This document shows positions 7,619 to 16,539 of a stretch of DNA of 64,000 bases, in pieces. The notes beneath the pieces were generated by a model. It was not told the DNA's origin and did not search any database. It saw only the letters and a program-made list of their open reading frames with translations. The DNA is taken from assembly GCA_963677325.2 (NCBI GenBank), contig CAXXGM010000001.1, forward strand, positions 1-64,000. The letters run 5' to 3'. The first letter of the stretch is position 1. Every line of letters starts with the position of its first letter. The translations under genes were made by a program, and so were the position numbers. The DNA comes from G963677325 sp963677325. GTDB taxonomy: Bacteria; Bacteroidota; Bacteroidia; Bacteroidales; Prolixibacteraceae.

Positions 7619-7666
7619 TATTATTTAACGGAAATCCAGGTTAAGATAAAATCGTGAGAAATGAAG

Positions 7667-7695
7667 GTAGAGGGTGTTCGAAAGATACCCTCTAC
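7667..7695. terminator. Hairpin after OsmC gene
   Basis: Perfect stem GTAGAGGGT (7667-7675) and ACCCTCTAC (7687-7695). A weak T-tract follows. The rest of 7700-7825 shows nothing recognisable. Confidence 0.6.
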
Positions 7696-7829
7696 TCGTT
7701 TTCTCAAATTCAGCAAGCAAACCTGACGAAGCGAGGGCAGCGGTTTTACTTGTAACCTCACTGCCAGTCGAGTAACTGAAATAACGAGCAACAACATCAG
7801 AAGGGTTTAATAATTTTTTATTCAGGTTG

Positions 7830-7859
7830 TTTGGAAATTCTTAGATATTGTTATTTTTG
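7830..7859 (+). promoter_or_regulatory. Promoter of the Trp attenuator/trpB transcript
   Basis: TTTG at 7830-7833 and TATTTTTG at 7852-7859 with 18 bases between them match TTTG/TAnnTTTG. Transcription would begin near 7866, about 11 bases before the leader peptide start codon. Confidence 0.75.
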
Positions 7860-7876
7860 CCAGACAAATTAATGAA

Positions 7877-7942
7877 ATGAATAGAGAATTTAATTACGGA
7901 GGTTGTTATTGGCGGTGGCGCAGCTTGCATAAAGAGGCGTAA
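7877..7942 (+). CDS. Tryptophan-type leader peptide
   Basis: A 21-codon ORF, MNREFNYGGCYWRWRSLHKE plus A, with Trp codons at 7910-7912 and 7916-7918 flanking an Arg codon. Trp is the rarest residue, so two in 21 codons just upstream of a terminator and a tryptophan synthase-type gene is the signature of a transcription attenuator. Translation would stall at the Trp codons when charged Trp-tRNA is scarce. The stop codon TAA (7940-7942) overlaps a GTAAACA segment that can pair with the terminator loop (see the attenuator). The segment ATTTAATTAC (7888-7897) is also complementary to 7954-7963. I found no alternative role for this ORF. Confidence 0.8.
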   Translation: MNREFNYGGCYWRWRSLHKEA

Positions 7943-7974
7943 ACACCATACCTGTAATTAAATCATAAGATATC

Positions 7975-8011
7975 AAAAGGATATGACTGTTTACACAGCA
8001 TATCCTTTTTT
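7975..8011 (+). terminator. Attenuator terminator before trpB
   Basis: AAAAGGATATG (7975-7985) pairs with CATATCCTTTTT (from 7999), followed by a T-run, a complete intrinsic terminator only 44 bases ahead of the trpB start codon. The loop side TGTTTAC (7988-7994) is complementary to GTAAACA (7939-7945) at the leader stop codon. Stalling at the Trp codons would leave GTAAACA free to pair and weaken the terminator, whereas a ribosome reaching the stop codon would cover it. The hairpin is directly visible; the switching model is inferred. Confidence 0.8.
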
Positions 8012-8054
8012 AATTTAATAATGTATCGTTTTAATCAACAACAGACACAAAATC

Positions 8055-9422
8055 ATGGAGCAGAAAAAAATTTATCTCGAAGAATCGGAAATGCCAAAAC
8101 AATGGTATAATCTTGCCGCTGATGTAAAGATGCTGCCGCCTCTTGGCCCCAATGGGAAGCCAGTAACCGCAGAAATGCTTGCACCGGTATTTCCCATGAA
8201 CCTGATCGAACAGGAAGTCAGCACGGACCGATGGATAAATATTCCCGAGGAAATTCAGGGAATGCTTAAGATTTGGCGTCCAAGTCCGTTGATCAGAGCA
8301 TACGCATTGGAAAAAGCTCTTGGAACCCCGGCCAAGATATTCTACAAGAATGAAAGTGTTTCTCCGGCTGGAAGTCACAAACCGAATACCGCCATACCTC
8401 AGGCTTGGTACAACAAACAGTTCGGGATTAAAAGACTTACTACCGAAACCGGCGCCGGGCAGTGGGGAAGCGCCCTATCGTTTGCTTGCGCCCTGATCGG
8501 TGGAATCGAATGCAAAGTTTTTATGGTTCGCGTCAGCTTTGAACAAAAACCTTTCCGACAGATGCTGATGAACACCTGGGGAGGAAGCTGTATTTCAAGC
8601 CCGAGTACACAGACAGCCGCCGGACGTGCCATTCTTGCATCAGACCCCGACACGCCCGGAAGCCTTGGCATCGCAATTTCAGAAGCTGTTGAAGCTGCCG
8701 TCAGTGATCCCACCGGGCAGACAAGATATGCACTTGGATCGGTATTAAACCATGTTATGCTTCATCAGACCATTATCGGGCTTGAAACCAAGAAACAGCT
8801 GGCCAAAGTGGGGATTAAGAACCCGGATGTAGTGATAGGCTGTGCCGGAGGGGGAAGCAACTTCGCAGGTTTAGCCTTCCCGTTCATATTGGATAAAATT
8901 CATGGAGCTGAAATTGAAGTTATTGCAGCTGAACCATACTCCTGTCCCAGTCTTACAAAGGGTTCCTTTGTATATGACAACGGTGACATTGCACAAATGA
9001 CCCCTCTTATGCCAATGTACAGCCTTGGACATAAATTTGTTCCTGCTCCCATTCACGCAGGAGGACTTCGTTATCACGGAATGTCACCTTTGGTAAGCGC
9101 AGCGGTTAAAGAAGGTTACATCAATCCTGTGGCAATTCACCAGTCAGAATGTTTTGAATCAGGAATTCTCTTTTCCAAGACCGAAGGCATTATTCCCGCT
9201 CCGGAATCGACTCATGCCATTGCGGCCGCCATACGCGAAGCAAAGAAAGCGAAAGAAGAAGGAAAAGAAAAAACGATCGTGTTTAATCTCTCCGGTCATG
9301 GTTTGATGGATTTAGTTGGATATGACAAATATCTTAGTGGACAATTATCAGATTATGAGCTTCCTGATGAAGAAATTGCCAGAAATCTTGAAGTACTGAA
9401 GGGTTATCCGAAAGCGGAATAG
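8055..9422 (+). CDS. trpB: Tryptophan synthase beta chain, TrpB2 type
   Basis: 455 residues, the length of TrpB2/TrpB-like PLP enzymes (canonical TrpB is about 400). The PLP lysine is Lys109 in AGSHKPNT; GAGQWGSA and the phosphate-binding GCAGGGSNF loop are clear. It converts indole plus serine to tryptophan. TrpB2 enzymes lack some of the residues used to contact TrpA and often act alone, which fits the absence of trpA or other trp genes nearby. Start at 8055 follows the attenuator. Regulation by tryptophan through the leader is strongly suggested. Downstream lies a gene-free fold-back repeat. Confidence 0.92.
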   Translation: MEQKKIYLEESEMPKQWYNLAADVKMLPPLGPNGKPVTAEMLAPVFPMNLIEQEVSTDRWINIPEEIQGMLKIWRPSPLIRAYALEKALGTPAKIFYKNESVSPAGSHKPNTAIPQAWYNKQFGIKRLTTETGAGQWGSALSFACALIGGIECKVFMVRVSFEQKPFRQMLMNTWGGSCISSPSTQTAAGRAILASDPDTPGSLGIAISEAVEAAVSDPTGQTRYALGSVLNHVMLHQTIIGLETKKQLAKVGIKNPDVVIGCAGGGSNFAGLAFPFILDKIHGAEIEVIAAEPYSCPSLTKGSFVYDNGDIAQMTPLMPMYSLGHKFVPAPIHAGGLRYHGMSPLVSAAVKEGYINPVAIHQSECFESGILFSKTEGIIPAPESTHAIAAAIREAKKAKEEGKEKTIVFNLSGHGLMDLVGYDKYLSGQLSDYELPDEEIARNLEVLKGYPKAE

Positions 9423-9430
9423 AAGACAGA

Positions 9431-9897
9431 TTTTATATATAATGCGAATTAAGAGTTGAAAAATAATGAAACCTGGAAAGTTGACTTTATATTGTAGCCA
9501 ATTATATATAAAGCTTTTTTCATTAAACGTTCAATTTAAGAAATGGATAACCTAATCTGTCGAAAACACCTCAGAAATGACCGGTAAAGAAAAATTCACC
9601 TAATTACCTAATTTAATCAGGTAATTAGGTCGGTGGAGGGGTAGAATCAATTCCTCTCTGAGGTGTTTTTCGATAGATTAGGTTTTCAAAAACAGCATGA
9701 TCAAAACAATGGACAAGTTAGTACCTGGAAGAGCACACTAATAATGATCGAGAGAGGAAAATCGACCTAATTACTCAAAATAAATCAGGTAATCAGGTTG
9801 GAGGAATGGTAAAATCAATCCCCTCTACTAAGGTGTTTTTTAAAAGATTAGGTTATCGAAGATGATATTTTCAACTCTTAATTCGCATATATAAAAT
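9431..9897. repeat. Nested fold-back repeat element (gene-free, MITE-like)
   Basis: The outer arms, 9431-9465 and 9864-9897, are near-perfect inverted repeats of about 32 bp sharing GCGAATTAAGAGTTGAAAA, with a 2-base difference. Inside, AACCTAATCTGTCGAAAA (from 9549) to CACCTCAGA pairs with 9657-9684, and ACCTAATTACCT (9599-9610) pairs perfectly with AGGTAATTAGGT (9619-9630). A second degenerate copy of the internal 90-bp unit lies at about 9774-9855 in direct orientation. No ORF is present. It fills the gap between trpB and rubrerythrin. A non-autonomous transposable element or a large structured RNA are both possible. Confidence 0.75.
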
Positions 9898-9927
9898 AAG
9901 AATAGCTGCCTTTGGGCAGCTATTCTT
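9898..9927. terminator. Bidirectional terminator after rubrerythrin
   Basis: AAGAATAGCTGCC (9898-9910) pairs with GGCAGCTATTCTT (9915-9927) around a TTTG loop. It lies just beyond the rubrerythrin stop, on whose transcript the stem is A/U-flanked. Confidence 0.7.
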
Positions 9928-9965
9928 ATTCAGTGAAACTTTTATCGGATTTGGAAAGACTAAGC

Positions 9966-10541
9966 CTAGTAATTTGCTTCCTGCATCTCAAAGTAAGCCT
10001 GCGGATGTCTGCAAACCGGACAGTTTAAAGGAGCTTTGGCACCTTCATGGAGATAACCACAAACGCGGCATTTCCAGGTAACTTTTCCATCCTTTTCAAA
10101 TACCTTACCTTCCTCGAGATTCTTGTATAATTTAGAGTACCTTGCCGCATGGGCATTCTCAATTTTAGCAATGAGTTTGAAAGCAACCGCTACCTCCTTG
10201 TAACCCTCTTCCTCTGCAATGGCAGCAAATGCGGGATATAATTCACTGCATTCTTCCATTTCACCTTCAGCTGCTGCTTTCAGGTTTTCGAGAGTTGTAC
10301 CGATCATACCTGCGGGGTAAGTGGCTGTGATTTCAACAGGGCCTCCTTCAAGAAATCCGAAAAATTGTTTGGCATGGGAACGTTCGTTCATGGAGGTCTC
10401 TTCAAAGAGAGCCGCAATCTGTTCCAGGCCTTCTTTTCTGGCTTGTTTTGCAAAATAATCATAACGCATCCGGGCCTGTGATTCTCCTGCAAATGCTTTC
10501 AGGAGATTCTGTTCTGTTTTCGATCCTTTAAGACTTTTCAT
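9966..10541 (-). CDS. rbr: Rubrerythrin
   Basis: 191 residues. The N-terminal ferritin-like di-iron domain shows AGESQARMRYDYFAKQA, MNERSHAKQF and IENAHAARY, supplying the Glu/His ligands. The C-terminal rubredoxin-like domain has CRVCGY and CPVCRHP, the Cys4 iron site. It reduces H2O2 with electrons from rubredoxin or NADH oxidoreductases and is typical of anaerobes. Its upstream region has a GCCGG/CCGGC hairpin (10555-10574) in the likely leader. Monocistronic, with a hairpin terminator downstream. Confidence 0.95.
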   Translation of the reverse strand: MKSLKGSKTEQNLLKAFAGESQARMRYDYFAKQARKEGLEQIAALFEETSMNERSHAKQFFGFLEGGPVEITATYPAGMIGTTLENLKAAAEGEMEECSELYPAFAAIAEEEGYKEVAVAFKLIAKIENAHAARYSKLYKNLEEGKVFEKDGKVTWKCRVCGYLHEGAKAPLNCPVCRHPQAYFEMQEANY

Positions 10542-10786
10542 AGTGATTTGTTATGCCGGGTTAATGATCCGGCGGGTTAAAAAAGAAATTTGATAATACT
10601 TTTATTTTTATAATGATTCCATTTTTCAATTATACAAAATAAGTAAAAGTTTAATTTGATTCCAAGAAAAAGTTAACGCGAAATAATATTTAAATTGCCG
10701 GAATCACATTTCGTCAATTAATAATCAGAAGGCGGAAAAACTGCAATGATAAAGGAGTCTTAATAGAATTGAAAATACCATCTAAA

Positions 10787-12691
10787 TCAAGATTCAAGGG
10801 CTACTGCCTGATCTCCTCTTTTCAGATCCATAAACTTTAATGAAGGAGAGGGGATGAATTCTCCGATACCCAGCTCAGGCCATATCCGGTTAATTTTTTC
10901 AATGGTAGGACGGGATGACAAGACAGGATTAGGCCAATCCCTGGAGAATCCGTCAAATTCAGCAGTTTTACGGGTACCATTGATAAAGAGATGGGAGACT
11001 TCATCCGGATGGCTGGGAGCAACGATCAGACAATCCCTTTTGGGATCGATATTTCCCGAAGAATACCAGCATACGGCCCCCGTATCCTCAATTCCAAGTT
11101 CATAATCTGTTAAGAGGATAAATTTTATCCTGAAAATCTCTTCAATGAGGAGAAGGTTTTGAACGAGTTCTTTGAAATACTGTTTTTCATGTTTTTCAAT
11201 CCCTATTACCAGAATAGATATTCCTTTTTTGAGCAATGCAGTATTAATCTTAACTACCCCATGAATACAAGCTGTTCTCTTCTCTAAAGAGTCAATATTA
11301 TAAGAAAAATCTGAATGCTGAGAATTAGATTCTTCTTTTGCAGTGGCATCGATCCCTATTTTGGATCCATAGGCAAAAACTGAGGAGGAATGATCGAGCA
11401 CGTCCATAGGCCCCCTAGAAAAGAATATATCATTTATTGGATCAACAGTTTGTGATATCTGCAATGCCAGACTTTCGTAATCATGAATGTGGCTGTCCCT
11501 GTTAGTTACGATCATGATTTTATTGAACATCATCTGACCGGCCCCCCACATAGCATTCATTACTTTCTCTGCCTGGCCTGGATAAGAATTTTCGATAGCG
11601 GCTATTGTAAGATTATGTGCTACCCCAGCTGGAGGAAGATCCATATCCCATAGCTCTGGAATCATGGATATTTTCATTGGTGCCAGAAAAATTCTTTCAG
11701 TTGCTTTTCCGATCCAGGCGTCCTCCTGAGGTGGAATTCCAACAATCGTAGCAGGATAGACCGCCTTCTTACGGTGTGTGATGCAGATGACATGGAATTT
11801 AGGATACCAATCAGCAAGAGAATAAAATCCGGTATGATCCCCGAATGGACCTTCCCAAACAAGTTCTTCCTGCGGATCAACATATCCTTCAATGACGAAA
11901 TCAGCTTCTGACGGGACTTCAAGATCATTAGTAATACATTTTACCAATTCCACTTTTTTATTCCTTAAAAAGCCCGCCAGCATGTACTCATCAACATTAT
12001 CAGGCAGAGGAGCAGTGGCAGCATAGGTGTAAGCGGGATCACCTCCAAGAACGACAGAGACTGGCATGATTTCCCCGGCTTTCTTATAACCGTTATAATG
12101 GCGAGCACCCGTTTTATGTTGGTGCCAATGCATCCCTGTAGTCTCTTTATCAAAAATCTGCATCCGGTACATTCCAACATTACGTATTCCTGTTTCGGGA
12201 TCCCGGGTAACGACGCAAGGCAATGTAATAAAAGGTCCTCCATCAGCAGGCCAGCATTTCAAAATAGGTAATTTAGATAAATCAGGATTTTTCATTATTA
12301 TTTCCTGACATTCCCCTCTCCCCCCCTTCTGCTTAGGCATCCAGGAGGAAATACGCGATAACAAGGGCAAGGTCTTCAATTTATCGTAGAAGGTATATTT
12401 GGGTTCAGAAAGATCTTTAAACAAAAGTTCAATTTTACTGCCAATCTGATCAATGTCTTCACATCCCAAAGACAAGGCCATCCTGTTTTTAGAACCGAAA
12501 GCATTGATGAGCAAAGGGAATTGGGTGCCATTATTTTCAAAAAGAAGGGCTTTCCCCCCCTGGTGGTTTTTTGAAATCCGGTCCACTATTTCAGTAATCT
12601 CAAGTTCAGTGCTTACCGGATGGGTAACCCTTACCAATTCCCCCCTTTTCTCAAGAATGCTGATGAAGTCTGCTAAACCCTTGTATGACAT
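10787..12691 (-). CDS. UbiD family decarboxylase
   Basis: 634 residues. The UbiD signature is clear: RNVGMYRMQIFDKETTGMHW, ADFVIEGYVDPQEELVWEGP and GDHTGFYSLADWYPKFHV, followed by IVGIPPQEDAWIGKATERI and SRGPMDVLDHSS. The family uses prenylated FMN to decarboxylate aromatic or unsaturated acids. It is longer than E. coli UbiD (about 490 aa) and resembles the Bacteroidota menaquinone-biosynthesis-type UbiD proteins; a role in menaquinone synthesis is inferred, supported loosely by ubiE/menG elsewhere in the window. It lies downstream of citrate synthase on the same strand, 216 bases away, so co-transcription is uncertain. Confidence 0.88.
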   Translation of the reverse strand: MSYKGLADFISILEKRGELVRVTHPVSTELEITEIVDRISKNHQGGKALLFENNGTQFPLLINAFGSKNRMALSLGCEDIDQIGSKIELLFKDLSEPKYTFYDKLKTLPLLSRISSWMPKQKGGRGECQEIIMKNPDLSKLPILKCWPADGGPFITLPCVVTRDPETGIRNVGMYRMQIFDKETTGMHWHQHKTGARHYNGYKKAGEIMPVSVVLGGDPAYTYAATAPLPDNVDEYMLAGFLRNKKVELVKCITNDLEVPSEADFVIEGYVDPQEELVWEGPFGDHTGFYSLADWYPKFHVICITHRKKAVYPATIVGIPPQEDAWIGKATERIFLAPMKISMIPELWDMDLPPAGVAHNLTIAAIENSYPGQAEKVMNAMWGAGQMMFNKIMIVTNRDSHIHDYESLALQISQTVDPINDIFFSRGPMDVLDHSSSVFAYGSKIGIDATAKEESNSQHSDFSYNIDSLEKRTACIHGVVKINTALLKKGISILVIGIEKHEKQYFKELVQNLLLIEEIFRIKFILLTDYELGIEDTGAVCWYSSGNIDPKRDCLIVAPSHPDEVSHLFINGTRKTAEFDGFSRDWPNPVLSSRPTIEKINRIWPELGIGEFIPSPSLKFMDLKRGDQAVALES

Positions 12692-12907
12692 AAAAGAATT
12701 TTGGGAATAAAAATAGGGGATTTTTTATCCCCCACGTCTATATTAATATGAAAAGTTTTGGATTAAGTAATACGAAAAGTTAAATGTCATTCATTATAAA
12801 GAGTTACCATCTACAATTCAATGGTGCACTTATAGTGTACTATTAGTGTACAGACAACATAGACCTGGTAAGACAGAAACAAACCGACATCTATACATTC
12901 ATATTAC

Positions 12908-14221
12908 TTATATACCTGCTTTCTGTTGAAACCATTCAAGAGTTTCAGAGGATGGCCGTTCAATTGGCAAATTATACATGCGATCCCAAACCAGCTGTGC
13001 CAGCACTCCTAATGCCCGACTTACTCCAAACATGACAGTATAAAAGAAATATTCACTGATACCATAATGATGCAGAAGTGCTCCTGAAAAAGCGTCAACA
13101 TTAGGCCATGGGTTTTTAACTTTCCCGAGAGATTTCAGGATAGGGGGAACAATTTCGTAAAGCATGTTGACAATGTTAATCAGATGATCGTCATTGATGT
13201 ATTTTGTGGCAAAAACCTGTTGGGCGGTAAACCTTGGATCAGTCACCCTGAGAACGGCATGACCATAGCCTGGTATTACTTTCCCTTCAGAGATAGTGCG
13301 ATGCACATAAGCTGTGATTTTCTCACGGATAACTTTTTCATCACTGCCATCTCCTATTTCCTTCAGCATTTCAGAAATCCAGTACATCACTTCCTGGTTG
13401 GCATAACCATGTAAAGGGCCAGCCAATCCAAGCATACCGGCAGCATAGGAATAATACGGGTTACTTAAAGCTGAACCTACGAGGTGCGTAGCATGAGCAG
13501 AAACGTTTCCCCCCTCATGATCGGCATGGATACATAAGTACATTCTGAACAGACGATATATTTCCTCGCTGTCGTACCCCATCATATGGGCAAAATTAGC
13601 CGCCCAATCAAGATTCCTGTCAGGTTCAATAAAACTACCATCTTTGAAGCTTCGACGGTAAATATAAGCAGCAATTACCGGCAGCCTGGCAATAAGATTC
13701 ATAACATCTTCATAGGTTGTATCCCAATAATCGTTTTTATTTAAACCTTTTCTGTGCGCTTTCTGAAAAATGGAATCTGTAGCCATAGAAATGATGCCGG
13801 TACTGAATTGTGTCATAGGTTTACTGGTAATCGGCATTGCCTCTATGACTTTGATCACATGATATGGAACGTGGCTTCTGTTTAGCCATTCCCGGCTTAA
13901 ATACATTGCATCATCAAGAGTGGGAATCTCACCTAATAACATCAGATAGAATAATCCTTCAGGAAGAGACTCCCCTGTCGGGTCAATCTTAGGTAGTAAA
14001 TCATTAAGCTCCGGGATGGAATATCCACGGTACCTGATTCCACTTGATGGATCCAATTTGGAAGTAACTGTGAGCAGGCTAGTCATTCCTTTCATTCCTG
14101 TTAAAATCTGATCAATATTGACAGATTCTACATCTACATTGCCGAATTCCGTGATAAGGCGTTTTACAATAGCTCTTTCTTTCTCGCCTTTTTCGAGCAG
14201 TTTTTTCTTGATGTAATCCAT
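12908..14221 (-). CDS. gltA: Citrate synthase (eukaryotic-type)
   Basis: 437 residues, closer to mitochondrial-type than to E. coli GltA. Catalytic motifs are visible: AGPLHGYANQEV (first His), IPGYGHAVLRVTDPR (second His) and NVDAFSGALL (Asp). It also has HADHEGGNVSAHATHLVGSA. The enzyme condenses acetyl-CoA and oxaloacetate at the head of the TCA or glutamate branch. A TATATTTG box on the minus strand (14241-14248) lies 20 bases upstream of the ATG. A separate terminator of the ribosomal operon (14343) lies between it and rplQ, so it is transcribed independently. Confidence 0.93.
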   Translation of the reverse strand: MDYIKKKLLEKGEKERAIVKRLITEFGNVDVESVNIDQILTGMKGMTSLLTVTSKLDPSSGIRYRGYSIPELNDLLPKIDPTGESLPEGLFYLMLLGEIPTLDDAMYLSREWLNRSHVPYHVIKVIEAMPITSKPMTQFSTGIISMATDSIFQKAHRKGLNKNDYWDTTYEDVMNLIARLPVIAAYIYRRSFKDGSFIEPDRNLDWAANFAHMMGYDSEEIYRLFRMYLCIHADHEGGNVSAHATHLVGSALSNPYYSYAAGMLGLAGPLHGYANQEVMYWISEMLKEIGDGSDEKVIREKITAYVHRTISEGKVIPGYGHAVLRVTDPRFTAQQVFATKYINDDHLINIVNMLYEIVPPILKSLGKVKNPWPNVDAFSGALLHHYGISEYFFYTVMFGVSRALGVLAQLVWDRMYNLPIERPSSETLEWFQQKAGI

Positions 14222-14240
14222 ATCAGTTTAATTAATTGGC

Positions 14241-14248
14241 CAAATATA
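14241..14248 (-). promoter_or_regulatory. -7 box for citrate synthase
   Basis: Minus-strand TATATTTG fits TAnnTTTG; the -33 element is not convincing. Transcription would begin about 14 bases before the ATG. Confidence 0.45.
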
Positions 14249-14342
14249 ACATTTATATAGATAGTTTCATATATTTCATTAAATATAACTAATACAATTA
14301 AACAATGAATTTACAAAAAATTTAGGAAATTAAACAGAAAAA

Positions 14343-14365
14343 AAGGGTAGCTAAAAGCTACCCTT
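14343..14365 (-). terminator. Terminator of the ribosomal operon
   Basis: AAGGGTAGCT and AGCTACCCTT form a perfect 10-bp stem with a 3-base loop; on the minus strand it is followed by a run of T. It ends the rpsL-rplQ transcript after rplQ. Confidence 0.85.
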
Positions 14366-14387
14366 AAATATAATTGAAACCTAATTG

Positions 14388-14885
14388 TTATTCCTGAACT
14401 TCAACATTTGTTTCAACAGAATCTTCAGCTTTCTCTGAAGATTTAGCTTCAACATCAGTTTTCTTTGCTTTGCTACGTGAACGACGCTTTTTACCAGCTT
14501 CTTTCTTTCCAGTACCAAGCATGTTTTCATTGTAATCAACCAACTCAATGATACACATTTCCGCGTTATCACCAAGACGATTGCCAGTTTTCAGGATTCG
14601 GGTATAACCTCCCGGCCTGGCTGCTATCTTTTGTGAAATATCTCTAAATAACTCTGCAACTACTTCCTTGCTTTGCAATATGCTGAAAACCTCACGCCTG
14701 TTTTGTGTTGTATCACTTTTTGCACGGGTAATTATTGGTTCAACCACTTGACGCAATTCTTTGGCTTTGGCAAGCGTTGTAGTAATTCTTTTATGCAAAA
14801 GAAGGGAATTAGCCATATTTGAAAGCATGGCTTTCCGATGCGAGCTTGTCCTTCCTAAATGGTTAAAACTTTTTTTATGTCTCAT
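14388..14885 (-). CDS. rplQ: 50S ribosomal protein L17
   Basis: 165 residues. The conserved core runs from MRHKKSFNHLGRTSSHRKAM to RILKTGNRLGDNAEMCIIEL. Beyond it is a Lys/Ala/Glu-rich tail of about 45 residues (KKRRSRSKAKKTDVEAK onward) that E. coli L17 lacks but Bacteroidota L17 proteins commonly have. L17 binds 23S rRNA near the exit tunnel. Last gene of the operon, 5 bases after rpoA, followed by the terminator. Confidence 0.96.
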   Translation of the reverse strand: MRHKKSFNHLGRTSSHRKAMLSNMANSLLLHKRITTTLAKAKELRQVVEPIITRAKSDTTQNRREVFSILQSKEVVAELFRDISQKIAARPGGYTRILKTGNRLGDNAEMCIIELVDYNENMLGTGKKEAGKKRRSRSKAKKTDVEAKSSEKAEDSVETNVEVQE

Positions 14886-14890
14886 TTGTA

Positions 14891-15883
14891 TTAGTCCTTG
14901 TCTAATTTATATTTACTGATATCCATTCCGAAACTAACCCCGAGGTTCTCCAGTAATTCATCAAGCTCTGTTAATGACTTCTTACCGAAATTGCGGAATT
15001 TCAATAAATCGTTTCGGTTATATGCTACAAGCTCACCAAGAGTTTCCACATCGGCTGCTTTAAGGCAATTAAGTGCTCTAACGGAAAGATCAAGATCGAC
15101 CAACTTGTTCTTCAGAAGCTGACGCATATGAAGAATCTCTTCATCGAATTCTTCATTAGCGAATTTCTCATCTGAATCGAGCGTAATCTTTTCATCAGAG
15201 AAAAGCATAAAATGATAAATCAATATTTTTGCAGCTTCTTTTAATGCATCTTTTGGATGAATAGAACCATCGGTTGATATCTCAAGTATGAGTTTCTCAT
15301 AGTCTGTTTTTTGCTCAACACGATAGTTTTCGATTGAATACTTTACGTTCTTGATGGGTGTAAAGATAGAATCAATCGGAATAAGACCAAATTCCTCTTC
15401 AGCCGGTTTATTTTCGACACCAGGGACATATCCACGCCCTTTTTCGATAGCAAGCTCAATCTGAAGTTTTACCTCTGGTTCCATGTTACAAATAACCAGC
15501 TCAGGGTTTAGTACGCGGAAACCAGTGATGAAATTGTTAATGTCACCTGCTCTGAACTGGTCTTGTCCAAACAGAGTTACCGAAACTTTTTCGCTATCGA
15601 AATCGTCCACCACTTTTTTAAAGCGAATCTGTTTCAGATTAAGAATCATGTCGGTCACATCCTCAATGACACCAGGAATTGTTGAGAATTCATGCTCAAC
15701 TCCTTCAATTTTTATTGTTGTAATCGCATATCCTTCCAAAGATGATAATAAGATTCTTCGCAGAGCATTACCTATCGTAATGCCATAACCAGGCTCTAAA
15801 GGACGGAATTCAAATTTACCGACCTTATCGTCTGATTCAATCATTATCACCTTATCCGGCTTTTGGAAAGCTAAAATTGCCAT
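14891..15883 (-). CDS. rpoA: DNA-directed RNA polymerase subunit alpha
   Basis: 330 residues with the N-terminal dimerisation domain (LEPGYGITIGNALRRILLSS and VEHEFSTIPGVIEDVTDMI) and the C-terminal DNA-binding domain (LDLSVRALNCLKAADVETL, then NFGKKSLTELDELL). Full length, start ATG at 15883. It lies between rpsD and rplQ, the standard alpha-operon order. Confidence 0.97.
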   Translation of the reverse strand: MAILAFQKPDKVIMIESDDKVGKFEFRPLEPGYGITIGNALRRILLSSLEGYAITTIKIEGVEHEFSTIPGVIEDVTDMILNLKQIRFKKVVDDFDSEKVSVTLFGQDQFRAGDINNFITGFRVLNPELVICNMEPEVKLQIELAIEKGRGYVPGVENKPAEEEFGLIPIDSIFTPIKNVKYSIENYRVEQKTDYEKLILEISTDGSIHPKDALKEAAKILIYHFMLFSDEKITLDSDEKFANEEFDEEILHMRQLLKNKLVDLDLSVRALNCLKAADVETLGELVAYNRNDLLKFRNFGKKSLTELDELLENLGVSFGMDISKYKLDKD

Positions 15884-15896
15884 AAAGCTAAATTTA

Positions 15897-16508
15897 TTAT
15901 GATTTCGAATACAATTCGACTATTAGTTGTTCCTTAATGTTTTCAGGAATATCTTCCCTTGGAGGAACGTTTAAAAATTTTCCGGCTTTTGCCTCACTGT
16001 CCCATTCAAGCCATGCGAATTTATTATGACGATTGGAACTAAGTGCGTCGGTTATTGCAACCAGTGATTTTGATTTTTCACGTACCCCAACAACATCACC
16101 CGGGCGAACAGTAAAAGAAGGTATATTTACCACTTCTCCGTTAACCAAAATATGTTTATGTGAAACCAGCTGACGAGCGGCAGCACGGCTAGGAGCTACT
16201 CCCAGTCGATAAACTATATTATCCAGACGACTTTCAAGAAGTTGCAATAAAACTGTACCGGTGATACCTTTTGCCGAATGAGCTTTATCAAATATATTAC
16301 GGAATTGCCTTTCAAGGATACCGTACATATATTTTGCTTTTTGCTTTTCTTTAAGCTGAGTTCCGTATTCTGAAACTTTCTTTCTCCGTTTGCTGTTTCC
16401 ATGCATTCCCGGAGGATAATTTTTATGCTCAAATGCTTTGTCCGGTCCAAAAATGGGCTCACCAAATTTCCTTGCTATCTTTGATTTAGAACCTATATAT
16501 TTTGCCAT
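15897..16508 (-). CDS. rpsD: 30S ribosomal protein S4
   Basis: 203 residues: MAKYIGSKSKIARKFGEPIF, then the S4 RNA-binding domain LESRLDNIVYRLGVAPSRAA and ARQLVSHKHILVNGEVVNIP. The zinc-binding cysteines found in some S4 proteins are absent. A primary 16S rRNA binder that nucleates 30S assembly; lies 31 bases downstream of rpsK. Confidence 0.97.
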   Translation of the reverse strand: MAKYIGSKSKIARKFGEPIFGPDKAFEHKNYPPGMHGNSKRRKKVSEYGTQLKEKQKAKYMYGILERQFRNIFDKAHSAKGITGTVLLQLLESRLDNIVYRLGVAPSRAAARQLVSHKHILVNGEVVNIPSFTVRPGDVVGVREKSKSLVAITDALSSNRHNKFAWLEWDSEAKAGKFLNVPPREDIPENIKEQLIVELYSKS

Positions 16509-16539
16509 TCTGTTTTATTCTTTAAAGTTACCAATTAAA

